Positions 35,655-45,331 of a DNA stretch of 64,000 nt are shown piece by piece. The notes below the pieces were generated by a model. That model made no database searches. It worked only from the letters and a program-made list of their open reading frames with translations, and had not been told where the DNA came from. The position numbers were made by a program, and so were the translations under genes. Source of the stretch: Thalassobacillus sp. CUG 92003. Lineage in GTDB: Bacteria; Bacillota; Bacilli; Bacillales; Halobacillaceae. Numbering within the stretch: position 1 is the first letter of the stretch; the number at the start of each line of letters is the position of its first letter. Location of the stretch: the NCBI RefSeq assembly GCF_013618635.1, contig NZ_JABLSJ010000009.1:1-64000 (forward strand), in the 5' to 3' direction.

Positions 35655-36452
35655 CTATTTTTTGTAAAACTGAGGCGCCATTATCTTTTCCACAACGCCG
35701 GGCACAAGTTGATATAATGTACTGCCTGCATTCATCCACCTGGGAAGATTGATTTCCCTCTGTTTTGTAAATAAGTGCTGCACAATCTTTTGAGCCACGT
35801 GATTAGGTTCAAGCATCATGCTGGCCACTGTCGATTCATAGTGACCTGCAGGATCAGCCGTTTTGAAAAAGCGTGTTTTAACCGGGCCTAGATTGACCGC
35901 CGTCACAAACACACCGTGGGGTTCTGCTTCGAGCCGAAGGGCATTTGTAAACCCTAGGACGCCATGCTTAGTCGCTGAATATACAGCAGCCTTCGGGGTC
36001 GCCATTTTTCCAGCTTGAGAAGCGATGTTGATAATATGACCACGCCTGCGGGCAAGAAATTGCGGCAGCAGTTGATGTGTCGTGTGCATCAAGGACGCTA
36101 AATTGGTCGCTAACATGCGATCTATATCAGCCTGGGACATGTCAGAAAAATGCTGAAACAGCCCGGTCCCTGCGTTATTAATAACAGCATCGATTAATCC
36201 CACGTCTTCAAGGATATGAGCGATTGTATTGCGCCACGCTTCCATATCGGTGAGATCCGCTTTATACCAGGGGCAAGGAACGTCGTAACGGCGGGTTATG
36301 TGCTCAGAGATCACTTTAAGGCGATCCTCGGAACGTGCCGCTAAAATCGGGACGCCCCCTTGATGAGCAATATGAATGGCAAGGTACATACCAATGCCTC
36401 CAGAAGCTCCGGTAATCAGTATCTTTTTATTTGAAATGGATTCGTTCAGCAT
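35655..36452 (-). CDS. yqjQ: Short-chain dehydrogenase YqjQ
   Basis: NAD(P)-dependent SDR of about 265 residues, substrate unknown. Cofactor motif ITGASGGIGMYLA, NNAG in VINNAGTGLFQHF, catalytic Ser in NIASQAGKM and the YxxxK pair in YSATKHG. The C terminus is hydrophobic enough for membrane association. It follows yqjP by nine bases and shares its promoter and palindrome. Confidence 0.88.
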   Translation of the reverse strand: MLNESISNKKILITGASGGIGMYLAIHIAHQGGVPILAARSEDRLKVISEHITRRYDVPCPWYKADLTDMEAWRNTIAHILEDVGLIDAVINNAGTGLFQHFSDMSQADIDRMLATNLASLMHTTHQLLPQFLARRRGHIINIASQAGKMATPKAAVYSATKHGVLGFTNALRLEAEPHGVFVTAVNLGPVKTRFFKTADPAGHYESTVASMMLEPNHVAQKIVQHLFTKQREINLPRWMNAGSTLYQLVPGVVEKIMAPQFYKK

Positions 36453-36461
36453 GTGTTTCAC

Positions 36462-37424
36462 CTAATTTACATAATAATATTCTTGTTCATTAATGAGCGA
36501 GCTACTCACAAGATCTAGCGATTGTAAGTAATCCAGTTGCCCAATGGTTTCAGACATCGTCAGTCCAAATTGGCTATCAATGTGCTTAGGGAAGAGTTGT
36601 TCACACACTTCAAAAGCGGTCATGCTCCCTGCGAGCAACAGTTGCCTAACTTTCTCAGCTCGTTCCTCCTGCTTTTTTAAACGTGAATGAATTAAAGTAT
36701 CCGAATACGTGAACGTGTTTCCGTGCCCTGGATAAATGGTCGTTAAATTATAGTCTTTCAGCTTTTTCAAGGAATGGCGGTAATCCAAGAGAGGTCGAGG
36801 CCGCTTATCTCCCGATTTAAGAGGGGGTTCCAATAAAGGATTAGGTGATATATGCTCAAGCAAGTGATCGCCAGCCAATAACTCACCACTCTCATTATGA
36901 TAAAAAGATATATGGCTTTGTGCATGACCAGGTGTTTCAATCACGCGCCACTTTTCGTGTCCAGGCAGCGTGTCCCCTTCTCGTAAATAGTGAGTCATCT
37001 CACCTGGTGAACTATAGGCTAAAGGCTTCCTTAACCCTTTTAAGAATCGCTTATAACGATCCGGAACCCCTGACTGCTCATACAACGCTTCAAAAAAGCG
37101 CTCATATCTTTGAAAAAAGCCTTCATCTCGCGAAAGCCAGGGTTCTACACGCGGGTGCGCAGCCAATGTATGGGCGCGCGAAAATCGATCAATCAATCCC
37201 ATATGATCGGGGTGGTGGTGCGTAAGGACAACATGTTCGATTTCCTCCGGAGTATAGCCTATTTCCTTCAGCTGTTCACAAAACACGCTCCATGCTTCCT
37301 CAGTTTCGACCCCTGCATCGATCAGTGTCAACGCATCGCCTTCAAGCAAATATATATGTACATCTCCAACTGCAAAAGGTGTTGGAACAGTAAGTTGATG
37401 AATCCTTTGTTTTACCATTGTCAT
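36462..37424 (-). CDS. yqjP: Metallo-beta-lactamase fold hydrolase YqjP
   Basis: Zinc hydrolase of the glyoxalase II/lactamase superfamily, about 320 residues. Metal motif VVLTHHHPDHMGLID (HxHxDH), third His in ETPGHAQSHISF, Asp in ELLAGDHLLEHISP and His in IYPGHGNTFT. The C-terminal 80 residues form a winged-helix-like tail. Start: ATG at 37424 after GGGGGCC. First gene of yqjP-yqjQ. Confidence 0.88.
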   Translation of the reverse strand: MTMVKQRIHQLTVPTPFAVGDVHIYLLEGDALTLIDAGVETEEAWSVFCEQLKEIGYTPEEIEHVVLTHHHPDHMGLIDRFSRAHTLAAHPRVEPWLSRDEGFFQRYERFFEALYEQSGVPDRYKRFLKGLRKPLAYSSPGEMTHYLREGDTLPGHEKWRVIETPGHAQSHISFYHNESGELLAGDHLLEHISPNPLLEPPLKSGDKRPRPLLDYRHSLKKLKDYNLTTIYPGHGNTFTYSDTLIHSRLKKQEERAEKVRQLLLAGSMTAFEVCEQLFPKHIDSQFGLTMSETIGQLDYLQSLDLVSSSLINEQEYYYVN

Positions 37425-37443
37425 GACGTGGCCCCCATATAAA

Positions 37444-37457
37444 TGAATGATCATTCA
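37444..37457. promoter_or_regulatory. TGAATGA-TCATTCA palindrome, TetR/FadR-like operator
   Basis: A perfect 14-bp palindrome between the yqjP promoter and its start codon. The half-site TGAATGA is that of TetR-family operators such as B. subtilis FadR, but here without the usual central spacer. Confidence 0.5.
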
Positions 37458-37472
37458 GTTTTGCCTACCTTT

Positions 37473-37481
37473 ATTGTAGCA
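37473..37481 (-). promoter_or_regulatory. Extended -10 promoter of yqjPQ
   Basis: TGCTACAAT on the minus strand (TGN plus a -10 with one mismatch). No good -35 is seen at 17 bp. Confidence 0.4.
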
Positions 37482-37502
37482 TGGTTCTTCAATAATTCCC
37501 AT

Positions 37503-37540
37503 TCAAAAAAGCAGCATTACGTAGCAACGTAATACTGCTT
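37503..37540 (-). terminator. Terminator of the 75-residue gene
   Basis: AAGCAGTATTACGT and ACGTAATGCTGCTT pair (one G-U) followed by TTTTTT on the minus strand. Confidence 0.85.
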
Positions 37541-37545
37541 CCATT

Positions 37546-37773
37546 TTATTCAACGTATTTCCTTAACGCTTGATTTCTCTCTTCTCGTTCTTCTTCTGAT
37601 GCTTGATCATATTTTTTTAATAAATGAAAGATGTCATTCAGCTCACCTTGGGGAAGGATCTGTTTTAAATACATATGCAGTTTGACAGCTAAATCATCGG
37701 GCACATATTGCTCCTGGCTGATCAATTTTTTTGACACGTCATCTTGGGAATGGTCAATATTGCAGTTTGCCAT
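37546..37773 (-). CDS. Small conserved-looking protein of unknown function
   Basis: 75 residues, acidic and helical, soluble. It starts MANCNIDHSQDDVSKKL and ends with a charged helix (YDQASEEEREERNQALRKY). GGAGG stands before the ATG and a strong terminator follows, so it is a real single-gene unit or the tail of yqjN transcription (74 bases upstream). I do not recognise the family. Confidence 0.7.
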   Translation of the reverse strand: MANCNIDHSQDDVSKKLISQEQYVPDDLAVKLHMYLKQILPQGELNDIFHLLKKYDQASEEEREERNQALRKYVE

Positions 37774-37847
37774 ACGTTTCGACCTCCACTTTCATTTATA
37801 GTGATCCACGGTTATTAATCTGTTACCCGCCATAAACGTGTGAAAAA

Positions 37848-39476
37848 CTAACCCTTGGGATCCGTCTTAAAAAAGAAGTGAAGGAGATCGGTTAAAATAT
37901 CAGGCAGCTGTGCAAATGAGTACGTTAATTCAACGCGTTCTGTCCATTGATGGGGGTCCTTACCCAACGGACCGACATTGATAATGGGAACATTTAACGT
38001 ATCCATAACTTCAACGGGCAATTGATAACCTTTCCCTTGAATAGGCATTTGCTTGACAAGGTCATTCACTGAAGATCGCGAACTGGAGGGGCCAATAAAG
38101 CTCAAATCGGATAACCCCGTAAAATACTCGACCTTTGTTAAATCCAATCCATAGGTTTGCTTAGCATACGATGTTGCTTTGTTCACGGCTGCCTGTATAA
38201 AAGGATCGTGATCCGAAGAGACCGCAGGATAAAAAGGTGGACTATAGAATAATACAATCATCGGCGTCAAATCTTTACAAAGTGAAGCCAGGTTATAGAT
38301 TAAGCGAGTGGAAAAATCACGGTCCCCTTCCTCACGTTTATGAATAAGTAAATTCAACCGGCGTTCCACCTCTGCTTTTCCGTACCGTTGAACGGCATTT
38401 TGGTAAAGCTCATCATACGTCAATACATTGACGTTCGGCTTGAAAGTGGAGGTCTGGTTTTTATTCAAGAAATGCTCCGCCTTATCAAAGTAATGCTCAA
38501 TTGAACGACGCCCTGCCCTTTTTGCTGCTTGAAGCAGTTTGTCATTCAATTCTGAAATGCTCTGTTTCATATAGAGTACATTATACATGGCAACAGCCGC
38601 TTGAGGCGTTTGCACAGAGTATTCTTCTTTTAAGTCACGCTGCATGAGACTGACCGGAGGCGGCGTTTTTTCCGAATCAGATTCTTCAATGAATATTTCA
38701 TTCAACTCAAGTTCCTGAGCCAGGTGGCTGACCATAAGGTTCGCATTCAATCCTGCAAACGGTTCACCCGCATGTGTTTCTTTTCCGTAACATAAAAATC
38801 CTGGTAATACTTTTCCGATTGAACCTGTATATAAATAGTAGGACGAATCGCCAGGATATCTGCTGAACATCGGTTCGCCATTGAGGACTGTCTTATAACT
38901 CAAGGATTCTTTCTCTTTAATGTGTTCCAAAACAGGAAGGGCAGCCAGCATCCCTTCAGAGTTCACTTCTTCATCAGGTACAGCTAAAAGCAATATGTTG
39001 CCATCAAACGTTCCATCCATCGCTTTTTCTAAAAGCGATAAATGTACCGTTAGGCCAGCTTTCATGTCCATCGTCCCTCTGCCGAATAACCAATCGCCTG
39101 AAGCGAGATCTTCGGCAGCCCCTTGAGGAAGACCATTTATGTTTTTATGTAACTCTTTTGTCAGTTCACGCGGCCTAAATGCAATGTTCTCATAAGAAGC
39201 GTAATCCCCGACGCCCACAACATCAACGTGGGAAATAAGAATCACTGTTTCCGCAGCGTCAGACTGTTTCACCAAAGCACTAATGAACTGCCGCCCATCC
39301 TTAAGTGGGTGAAGCTGAAGATGGTGGGGATTTGACTGGAAGTATGATGTTGTACCTAACAAATACTGTAAATATTCAACCACAGCGATTTCTTCATCGC
39401 TGCCTGTAATACTTGGGTGTTCCACGATCGAACAAAGCAAATCGACTAATTGTTGCTTAGACTGCCATCTAGCCAT
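37848..39476 (-). CDS. yqjN: M20-family peptidase YqjN (RocB-like)
   Basis: Zinc-dependent amidohydrolase/peptidase, 542 residues, related to the arginine-degradation protein RocB. Metal motifs are ILISHVDVVGVGDY, GRGTMDMKAGLTVHLSLLEK and the Glu pair in AVPDEEVNSEGMLAALP. The C-terminal region matches the long RocB type rather than the short peptidase T type. AGGAGCG lies before the ATG. Substrate unknown. Confidence 0.88.
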   Translation of the reverse strand: MARWQSKQQLVDLLCSIVEHPSITGSDEEIAVVEYLQYLLGTTSYFQSNPHHLQLHPLKDGRQFISALVKQSDAAETVILISHVDVVGVGDYASYENIAFRPRELTKELHKNINGLPQGAAEDLASGDWLFGRGTMDMKAGLTVHLSLLEKAMDGTFDGNILLLAVPDEEVNSEGMLAALPVLEHIKEKESLSYKTVLNGEPMFSRYPGDSSYYLYTGSIGKVLPGFLCYGKETHAGEPFAGLNANLMVSHLAQELELNEIFIEESDSEKTPPPVSLMQRDLKEEYSVQTPQAAVAMYNVLYMKQSISELNDKLLQAAKRAGRRSIEHYFDKAEHFLNKNQTSTFKPNVNVLTYDELYQNAVQRYGKAEVERRLNLLIHKREEGDRDFSTRLIYNLASLCKDLTPMIVLFYSPPFYPAVSSDHDPFIQAAVNKATSYAKQTYGLDLTKVEYFTGLSDLSFIGPSSSRSSVNDLVKQMPIQGKGYQLPVEVMDTLNVPIINVGPLGKDPHQWTERVELTYSFAQLPDILTDLLHFFFKTDPKG

Positions 39477-39559
39477 TTTATCGCTCCTTTTTTATATTGA
39501 CTTTTCTTGTAAAATGGAACACAATCAAAGCAATCTTAACAAACAATGAGGTGAAGAGC

Positions 39560-40300
39560 TTGGTTAAAACGCTGATTTATGCCCATCGAGGAGCAAGTAA
39601 GTTGGCTCCAGAAAATACAATGCCAGCCTTTGAACTCGCCTACAATGCTGGGGCTGATGGAATTGAAACGGATGTTCAATTGACAAAGGACCAGGTGCCG
39701 GTATTGCTCCATGACGAAAATCTTCGTCGTACCACCAACGGAACAGGATTTGTTCAAGACTATACATATAAAGAATTAAAAAAACTTGATGCCGGCAGTT
39801 GGTTCGCTTCAAAATTTTCAGATACCTCCATTGTAACACTAGAAGCCTTCTTACGCTGGTTTCAAACGAAATCGATGAAACTGAACCTTGAACTGAAAAA
39901 CAACGTTATTGACTATAAAGATCTTGAAAAACATGTCTACGATCTACTCGTAAGCTACGGCCAGCTTAGCAATACTGTTATCTCATCCTTTAATTCAGAA
40001 AGCATCACCCGGTTCAAGCGCATCGATTCCTCCATCCAGCTGGCGTTCTTAACGTCACAAAAAACACGAAACCTCCCCGCCTACGCTGAAAAAATCGGAG
40101 CCAATAATCTGCATATTAAGTACAGATTGTTGAATAAACGACTGGTGAAGCAGTGTCACCGCAGGGATATGCCGATTCGAATCTACACAGTGAACCGACC
40201 GATCCAAATGAGGAAGTGTATGCGCACTGCCTGCGATGGCATTTTTACGGATGTGCCTCACCTTGCACTCGAGTATAGGGATGTGGTCCCTTCTGATTAA
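39560..40300 (+). CDS. Glycerophosphodiester phosphodiesterase
   Basis: Hydrolyses deacylated phospholipids to glycerol-3-phosphate and an alcohol. GDPD-family motifs: AHRGASKLAPENTMPAF (catalytic His and Arg), GIETDVQLTKDQVPVLLHDE (Glu, Asp, His), LNLELKNN, and the end RIYTVNRP and CDGIFTDVPHLAL. No signal peptide, so cytoplasmic, like B. subtilis YqiK. Start: TTG at 39560 after GAGGTGAAG; about 246 residues. The 21-codon longer reading has no ribosome site. Confidence 0.9.
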   Translation: MVKTLIYAHRGASKLAPENTMPAFELAYNAGADGIETDVQLTKDQVPVLLHDENLRRTTNGTGFVQDYTYKELKKLDAGSWFASKFSDTSIVTLEAFLRWFQTKSMKLNLELKNNVIDYKDLEKHVYDLLVSYGQLSNTVISSFNSESITRFKRIDSSIQLAFLTSQKTRNLPAYAEKIGANNLHIKYRLLNKRLVKQCHRRDMPIRIYTVNRPIQMRKCMRTACDGIFTDVPHLALEYRDVVPSD

Positions 40301-40326
40301 ACGTATCAATCGTTGAACATTCATGG

Positions 40327-40357
40327 GAGTTGGCCTAACCTGCCACTCTCTTTTTTT
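40327..40357 (+). terminator. Terminator of the phosphodiesterase gene
   Basis: GAGTTGGC and GCCACTC pair with one bulge, followed by a C and seven T on the plus strand. Confidence 0.65.
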
Positions 40358-40449
40358 GTTCTGTTACTGTTATGTATTTTGGTTGGTTGATCATATGTTG
40401 GTAAGATTATCGACTACTCATTTCGGGATTTATAGGCGGAGATACTATT

Positions 40450-40600
40450 CGCCCATGTCAGAGGGGAAACCGCCCAAAGCATGCAGATAATCGCCCAAGT
40501 CGAAGCAAATCGCCCAAACCAGAGGAAGAATCGCCCATGCAGCACCTCGAATCGCCCAAATCAGAGGGAGAATCGCCCATACTGCGCCTCGAATCGCCCA
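40450..40600. repeat. Array of eight CGCCCA words at 21-bp spacing
   Basis: The word CGCCCA (mostly ATCGCCCA) starts at 40450, 40471, 40492, 40511, 40532, 40553, 40574 and 40595, with intervals of 21, 21, 19, 21, 21, 21 and 21 bp. Spacers alternate between a CAGAGG type and a CACCTCG/CGCCTCG type, so 40511-40594 is two 42-bp units. It lies upstream of rnz. A short reading frame across it is not a gene. Confidence 0.85.
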
Positions 40601-40712
40601 TGTGAGAGATTCTTCTTTTCCACTTTATATACAGTTCAAACTCACGATCGATTTTTTCTTACGTGTCATCAGTATATAGGTAGGGTAAAATAGGGTACAG
40701 GAGGTGTATGTG

Positions 40713-41636
40713 ATGGAGTTATATTTTTTAGGGACAGGTTCAGGCGTGCCTTCTAAAGAACGAAACGTATCATCTTTAGCGCTTAACATGCTGCAAGAAC
40801 GGCAGGCCACATGGTTGTTTGATTGCGGCGAGGCCACTCAGCATCAGATTTTACAAACGAATATCCGCCCCCGTCGAATAGACACTATATTTATTACGCA
40901 CTTACATGGCGATCATATTTATGGTTTGCCAGGGTTCTTAAGCAGCCGGTCTTTCCAAGGGGGCGATACGCCACTGACAATTTACGGCCCGAGAGGCTTA
41001 AAGGAATATATCGATATCAGCTTGAGCATCAGTGGTACGCGGCTGAAATACCCTGTATTTGTTGAAGAAGTCGAAGATGGCATTTTGTTCGAGGATGACG
41101 GCATCATTGTAAGTGCCATCCAACTTGATCACGGCATGAACAGTTTTGGATATATTATCCAGGAAAAAGATAAAATCGGCGAATTATTGACAGACAAGCT
41201 TAAAGAGAAGGGGATCAAACCCGGCCCTCTTTATCACCAGATCAAGCAGCAACCAGAAACGCTTCTTCCGGACGGCGAACGCATAAACCGGGAAGATTAT
41301 GTCGGTCCGAATAAGCCGGGACGGAAAGTGGCCATATTAGGAGACACCCGATACATACCAGAACTTGTAGAGCGTGTAAAATGTGCCGATGTGCTCGTTC
41401 ATGAAGCAACATTCGCGGGAGACCAGGCAGCCATGGCTCATGATTACTTTCACTCCACCACCGTGCAGGCAGCAGAGCTCGCGTATCAGGCTCAGGTCGG
41501 TTGTCTGCTCCTCAATCATATTTCCTCACGCTATCAAGGTGAGCAGCACGAACAGCTTGAAGCTGAAGCCAAAGAGATATTTCAAAACAGCACGATCGTC
41601 TATGACTTTTTCAAATACGAAATTTTACCGCATTGA
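40713..41636 (+). CDS. rnz: Ribonuclease Z
   Basis: tRNA 3' processing endonuclease of the metallo-beta-lactamase fold. Motifs: [23 protein letters not shown], the zinc motif [39 protein letters not shown] and the C-terminal LLNHISSRY. About 307 residues, as in B. subtilis. GGAGG lies eight bases before the ATG at 40713; the ATG three codons earlier is too close. Confidence 0.96.
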   Translation: MELYFLGTGSGVPSKERNVSSLALNMLQERQATWLFDCGEATQHQILQTNIRPRRIDTIFITHLHGDHIYGLPGFLSSRSFQGGDTPLTIYGPRGLKEYIDISLSISGTRLKYPVFVEEVEDGILFEDDGIIVSAIQLDHGMNSFGYIIQEKDKIGELLTDKLKEKGIKPGPLYHQIKQQPETLLPDGERINREDYVGPNKPGRKVAILGDTRYIPELVERVKCADVLVHEATFAGDQAAMAHDYFHSTTVQAAELAYQAQVGCLLLNHISSRYQGEQHEQLEAEAKEIFQNSTIVYDFFKYEILPH

Positions 41637-41650
41637 GGAGGAAGGAAAAG

Positions 41651-43015
41651 ATGATTCAGACGCTTGTTGAAAGACAGAAGCATTATTTTAACAGTGGTGA
41701 AACAAAACCTTACGCTTTCCGGAAAAGCCAACTGCTTCAATTACAAAAAATGCTCAAAACATTTGAAGCCCCCATTCTTAAAGCTTTAAAGTTTGATTTG
41801 AATAAATCAGAATTTGAGGCTTATAGTTCCGAAATTCTGTTCTTACAAAATGAAATCAATGAACACCTCAATCATTTAAAACAGTGGATGGCGCCAACTA
41901 AAGTGAAAAATCCGCTCACCCATACTGGAACAAAAAGCTATATCCTAAAAGAACCTTATGGGGCGACGCTCGTAATCGCTCCTTGGAACTATCCTGTCCA
42001 TTTAGCCATTGCCCCCGTGATCGGAGCCTTGGCCGCCGGTAATACTGTCATCCTTAAACCCTCTGAATTAACACCGACCGTGTCCTGGGTACTCAAGCGA
42101 ATGGTGGAAACGTATTTTCCACCTGAATACTTCACTGTGGTAGAAGGTGAAAAAGAAACAACCCAACAGTTAATCGATCAAAATATGGACTATATTTTCT
42201 TTACAGGAAGTACTTCTGTCGGGCGACAAATCATGAGCCAGGCGAGCAACTACCTCACACCTGTCACGTTGGAACTTGGCGGGAAAAGTCCGGCCATCGT
42301 TGATTCTGATGCCAATCTTAAGTTAGCCGCCAAACGAATCACCTGGGGCAAATTCACCAATGCCGGGCAAACATGTATAGCGCCTGATTACGTTTATGTC
42401 CATGAAGATGTGAAACAACGCTTCCTTACATTGCTCTCTTCTTACATCGAATCCTTCTATGGGCACTTCCCTTTGCAAAATCCTGATTATACCCGAATAG
42501 TGAACAAGCAGCATTTTGACCGGTTGACCGAGTACTTACATGAAGGGACCCTTATCCATGGCGGTCAGATAGACGAAATCAACACCACTATCGAACCAAC
42601 AGTCCTCGATGATATTACCTGGGACGCTGCTATTATGAAAGATGAAATATTCGGTCCGATTTTACCGATCATGACGTTTGAACATATGGATGAGGTCATG
42701 GCGGATATGGACCGTCAGCATAAACCCCTCGCACTTTATTATTTTGGTGAAGATGAAACCGAGCAGCGCCGCGTAACGGAAGGGCTGTCATTCGGAGGCG
42801 GTTGTATCAATGACACGCTTTATCATGTTGCCCATCCTCGTCTGCCGTTTGGCGGTGTCGGTAATAGCGGGATGGGTGCTTATCACGGAAAAGCAAGTTT
42901 TGATACATTCACCCATGCCAAAAGCATTACCAAACAAACGACAGCATTTGATCAGTCGTTTCGTTATCCAGGTAGTAAATTCGGTCTTGCTCTAATGAAA
43001 AAATGGCTGGATTAA
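41651..43015 (+). CDS. Aldehyde dehydrogenase (YwdH-like, class 3 type)
   Basis: NAD(P)-dependent oxidation of fatty or aromatic aldehydes, about 454 residues. Motifs: VIAPWNYPVHLAIAPVIGAL, FTGSTSVGRQIM (cofactor), LELGGKSPAIVD (catalytic Glu), NAGQTCIAPDYV (catalytic Cys), EIFGPILPI and the C-terminal LPFGGVGNSGMG. GAGGAGGAAGG lies before the ATG at 41651. It follows rnz by 14 bases and is probably cotranscribed. Confidence 0.9.
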   Translation: MIQTLVERQKHYFNSGETKPYAFRKSQLLQLQKMLKTFEAPILKALKFDLNKSEFEAYSSEILFLQNEINEHLNHLKQWMAPTKVKNPLTHTGTKSYILKEPYGATLVIAPWNYPVHLAIAPVIGALAAGNTVILKPSELTPTVSWVLKRMVETYFPPEYFTVVEGEKETTQQLIDQNMDYIFFTGSTSVGRQIMSQASNYLTPVTLELGGKSPAIVDSDANLKLAAKRITWGKFTNAGQTCIAPDYVYVHEDVKQRFLTLLSSYIESFYGHFPLQNPDYTRIVNKQHFDRLTEYLHEGTLIHGGQIDEINTTIEPTVLDDITWDAAIMKDEIFGPILPIMTFEHMDEVMADMDRQHKPLALYYFGEDETEQRRVTEGLSFGGGCINDTLYHVAHPRLPFGGVGNSGMGAYHGKASFDTFTHAKSITKQTTAFDQSFRYPGSKFGLALMKKWLD

Positions 43016-43026
43016 TGAGCATACAT

Positions 43027-43068
43027 AAATAACCCGGTAACCTTTTAAAAAGGCTTACCGGGTTATTT
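43027..43068. terminator. Bidirectional terminator between ALDH and ABC permease genes
   Basis: AAATAACCCGGTAA and TTACCGGGTTATTT form a 14-bp perfect stem between convergent genes. Confidence 0.9.
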
Positions 43069-43072
43069 ACCT

Positions 43073-45331
43073 TCAATCCTGTCGGGAATTCAAAGCTTCC
43101 TGCAGTGAAACCTGGTTTAACTTACGCTTTGAGAACGCAAGCGAACACCCATACGTTATAAGGATCATTACGCCCCCTCCTCCTGCCATCCACCATGTAA
43201 TCTGAGTTGGCAAAAGGAATCCTGTCTCTTCAACAAGCAGCTTCATTATTTGATTGACTATCCATCCTGCAACCGGAAGGGATAAACAGTAGCCAATAAT
43301 GACTATAGGTGTATACACATGCAAGACCAAACGTGCAATTTCCTGATTGTGAAAGCCCATTACTTTAAAGAGCGAAATCGACGCGGAATGTTCTTCAACA
43401 ATCAGATTTGTCAAAAGGCTCAACACAATGACGCCGATGAAAACGGCAAATGCCGCAACACCGATTGTCGCGTAGCGCGTTGGTCCGGACGCCGACTCAA
43501 AGCCTGCTATGATCTCTTCGCTGCTTTTCACTTGATAGACCGCTTCATCATCACGCGGTTGAGTATCCTGCCAAGCGGCTGTATAACCATCGGACGGGTA
43601 GCCTAAAAATTCATTAACACTGTTGCGATTATAATAAATATGCTCGCCAATAAAAATGTCAGCTACCCCGATGACGTTTGCTGTCAGTTTTTCGTTATTC
43701 TGCGCATTCGTTAAAGTCAACTCATCTCCTTCATCTGACCCCAGCATAGCCGCCAACGGGGCGCTGATGATAAAACCATTGCCGACCTGATTCCCCTGTG
43801 GCAGCAAATGAAGGTAAGGTGTTTCGGCTTCTATCCCATATAAGTCAGGTTCTATATCCTCGACTGCGCGATCATTAACACGGGTCACGGATGCTTCAGC
43901 TAAGGTATACGGGCTTTGGGAATGGCTCGTTGAATCGTTTTGTAAACCACGGTAATGTACAGCATAGTCATACGTTTGAGTTTTCTTATACGTCCGATCA
44001 ACCAAGGAATCCATCGCATTGGATGTCATCAATCCAAACAGCAATAAAATGCTAGAAAACATAACGCCAAGTATAATAAAGCCGCTTCTGCCTTTGCTTC
44101 TGACTAGCAGCCTGAGGCGGAATCTGCGCCTGAAACTACCATGTTTAAAAAATGGAAGCGCCTCGAGCCATGACGTTTTAGCAGTGCTTATTTCAGCTGG
44201 GCGCAGCAAATCCAACGGTTGTTCTCGTAATGGTTTCCATATGATGATAGCAGAGGCTCCAATCATTAACCCTAACGGCACAATAAACCCTAAAATGACA
44301 ACGAGAGGATCCCAATCAAAACTCGAAATGCGGGGAAGATTAAAAAATTCACCATACATATTCGTTATCGGTATCGAAAGCGAGGCCCCGACACCTAAGC
44401 CTAACCCAGCTCCCGATAGCCCCACGAACCACGCGTAACCTAAATAATGACGAAATAGCTCCCCGCGGCGAAAACCTAATGCCATGAGTGTGCCAATTTC
44501 TGTACGCTGCATCTGAATTCGTCGTTTCATCAGCATGAGTACCATAATAATGGAAAGAACCAAAATAAACAGAGGGAGCGCAGTCATGGTGGATTGAGCC
44601 CCTTTAATCTCTGACTCCACATATTGAATGCGGGGATTATCGGCTTGCTCTAAAAATTTTAAAATCGCAGATACCGCATTGACGTCACTCTTGAATGAAG
44701 CTAAATCCCTCGTACCTGGGTAATGACCTAATACCTGTTGAGATGCATCCCCCCCTGTATGCTGGAATGTAGCATCAGGGGTCACGGCGATACCAAAGGA
44801 TCCGGTTTGACTGATTAAATCCGTTTCCTGCTCTAACATATACACATAATCTGGTAAATAAACCGTCCCGGATATCGTATAGGTATGGCCCTCTATCGTT
44901 AGAGAATCACCGAGTTCGAATCCATTTTGATCAGCAAACCCTGATGATATGGCAATCTCCCCTGCCGATTCTGGCGCGGAGCCTTTTGAAAAATAAGGCT
45001 GATTGATTGTATCAGTTACTGAAAACAACCGGAGCGTTTTGTCGCCATCTACATTCAAATCGTGATAACGTCGCGATTCTAACTCCAAATCATAACGTTT
45101 CTCCCATTCCCGCAACTGATCTGCAGATAGGGTATCTGCTGTTTGGAAGTGAAAGGATTCTTGATTATACGCTTCTTTGAATTGTTCATTTCGTTCCTCT
45201 AATGTTGTTATAGCCATCGATAAAGCAACATACAGCATCACCGAAAGAAACAATAAACAGATCGCACCGCCAAATTGGAATTTTCTCGCCTTAATATTTC
45301 GATACATGGCTTTTCTTAGCTTCATGTCCAT
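43073..45331 (-). CDS. FtsX-like ABC transporter permease
   Basis: Large permease of 752 residues with the MacB/FtsX layout. It has an N-terminal membrane segment (about 18-40), an extracytoplasmic domain, three helices around residues 255-375 and a second extracytoplasmic domain from about 430. Three more helices fall between about 620 and 740 (for example YATIGVAAFAVFIGVIVLSL). Such permeases with a LolD-type ATPase export lipids or peptides, or sense antimicrobial peptides. No two-component system is next to it, so the substrate stays open. The start overlaps the ATPase gene by ten bases. Confidence 0.85.
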   Translation of the reverse strand: MDMKLRKAMYRNIKARKFQFGGAICLLFLSVMLYVALSMAITTLEERNEQFKEAYNQESFHFQTADTLSADQLREWEKRYDLELESRRYHDLNVDGDKTLRLFSVTDTINQPYFSKGSAPESAGEIAISSGFADQNGFELGDSLTIEGHTYTISGTVYLPDYVYMLEQETDLISQTGSFGIAVTPDATFQHTGGDASQQVLGHYPGTRDLASFKSDVNAVSAILKFLEQADNPRIQYVESEIKGAQSTMTALPLFILVLSIIMVLMLMKRRIQMQRTEIGTLMALGFRRGELFRHYLGYAWFVGLSGAGLGLGVGASLSIPITNMYGEFFNLPRISSFDWDPLVVILGFIVPLGLMIGASAIIIWKPLREQPLDLLRPAEISTAKTSWLEALPFFKHGSFRRRFRLRLLVRSKGRSGFIILGVMFSSILLLFGLMTSNAMDSLVDRTYKKTQTYDYAVHYRGLQNDSTSHSQSPYTLAEASVTRVNDRAVEDIEPDLYGIEAETPYLHLLPQGNQVGNGFIISAPLAAMLGSDEGDELTLTNAQNNEKLTANVIGVADIFIGEHIYYNRNSVNEFLGYPSDGYTAAWQDTQPRDDEAVYQVKSSEEIIAGFESASGPTRYATIGVAAFAVFIGVIVLSLLTNLIVEEHSASISLFKVMGFHNQEIARLVLHVYTPIVIIGYCLSLPVAGWIVNQIMKLLVEETGFLLPTQITWWMAGGGGVMILITYGCSLAFSKRKLNQVSLQEALNSRQD

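Noticed and set aside
40450-40600. Possible CRISPR array
   Set aside because: The repeated word is only 6-8 bases, the spacers are similar to each other and about 15 bases, and no cas genes are present.
40481-40693. 70-codon plus-strand frame rich in NRPNQR/NRPC repeats
   Set aside because: It is a read-through of the 21-bp CGCCCA array; there is no ribosome site and no non-repeat domain.
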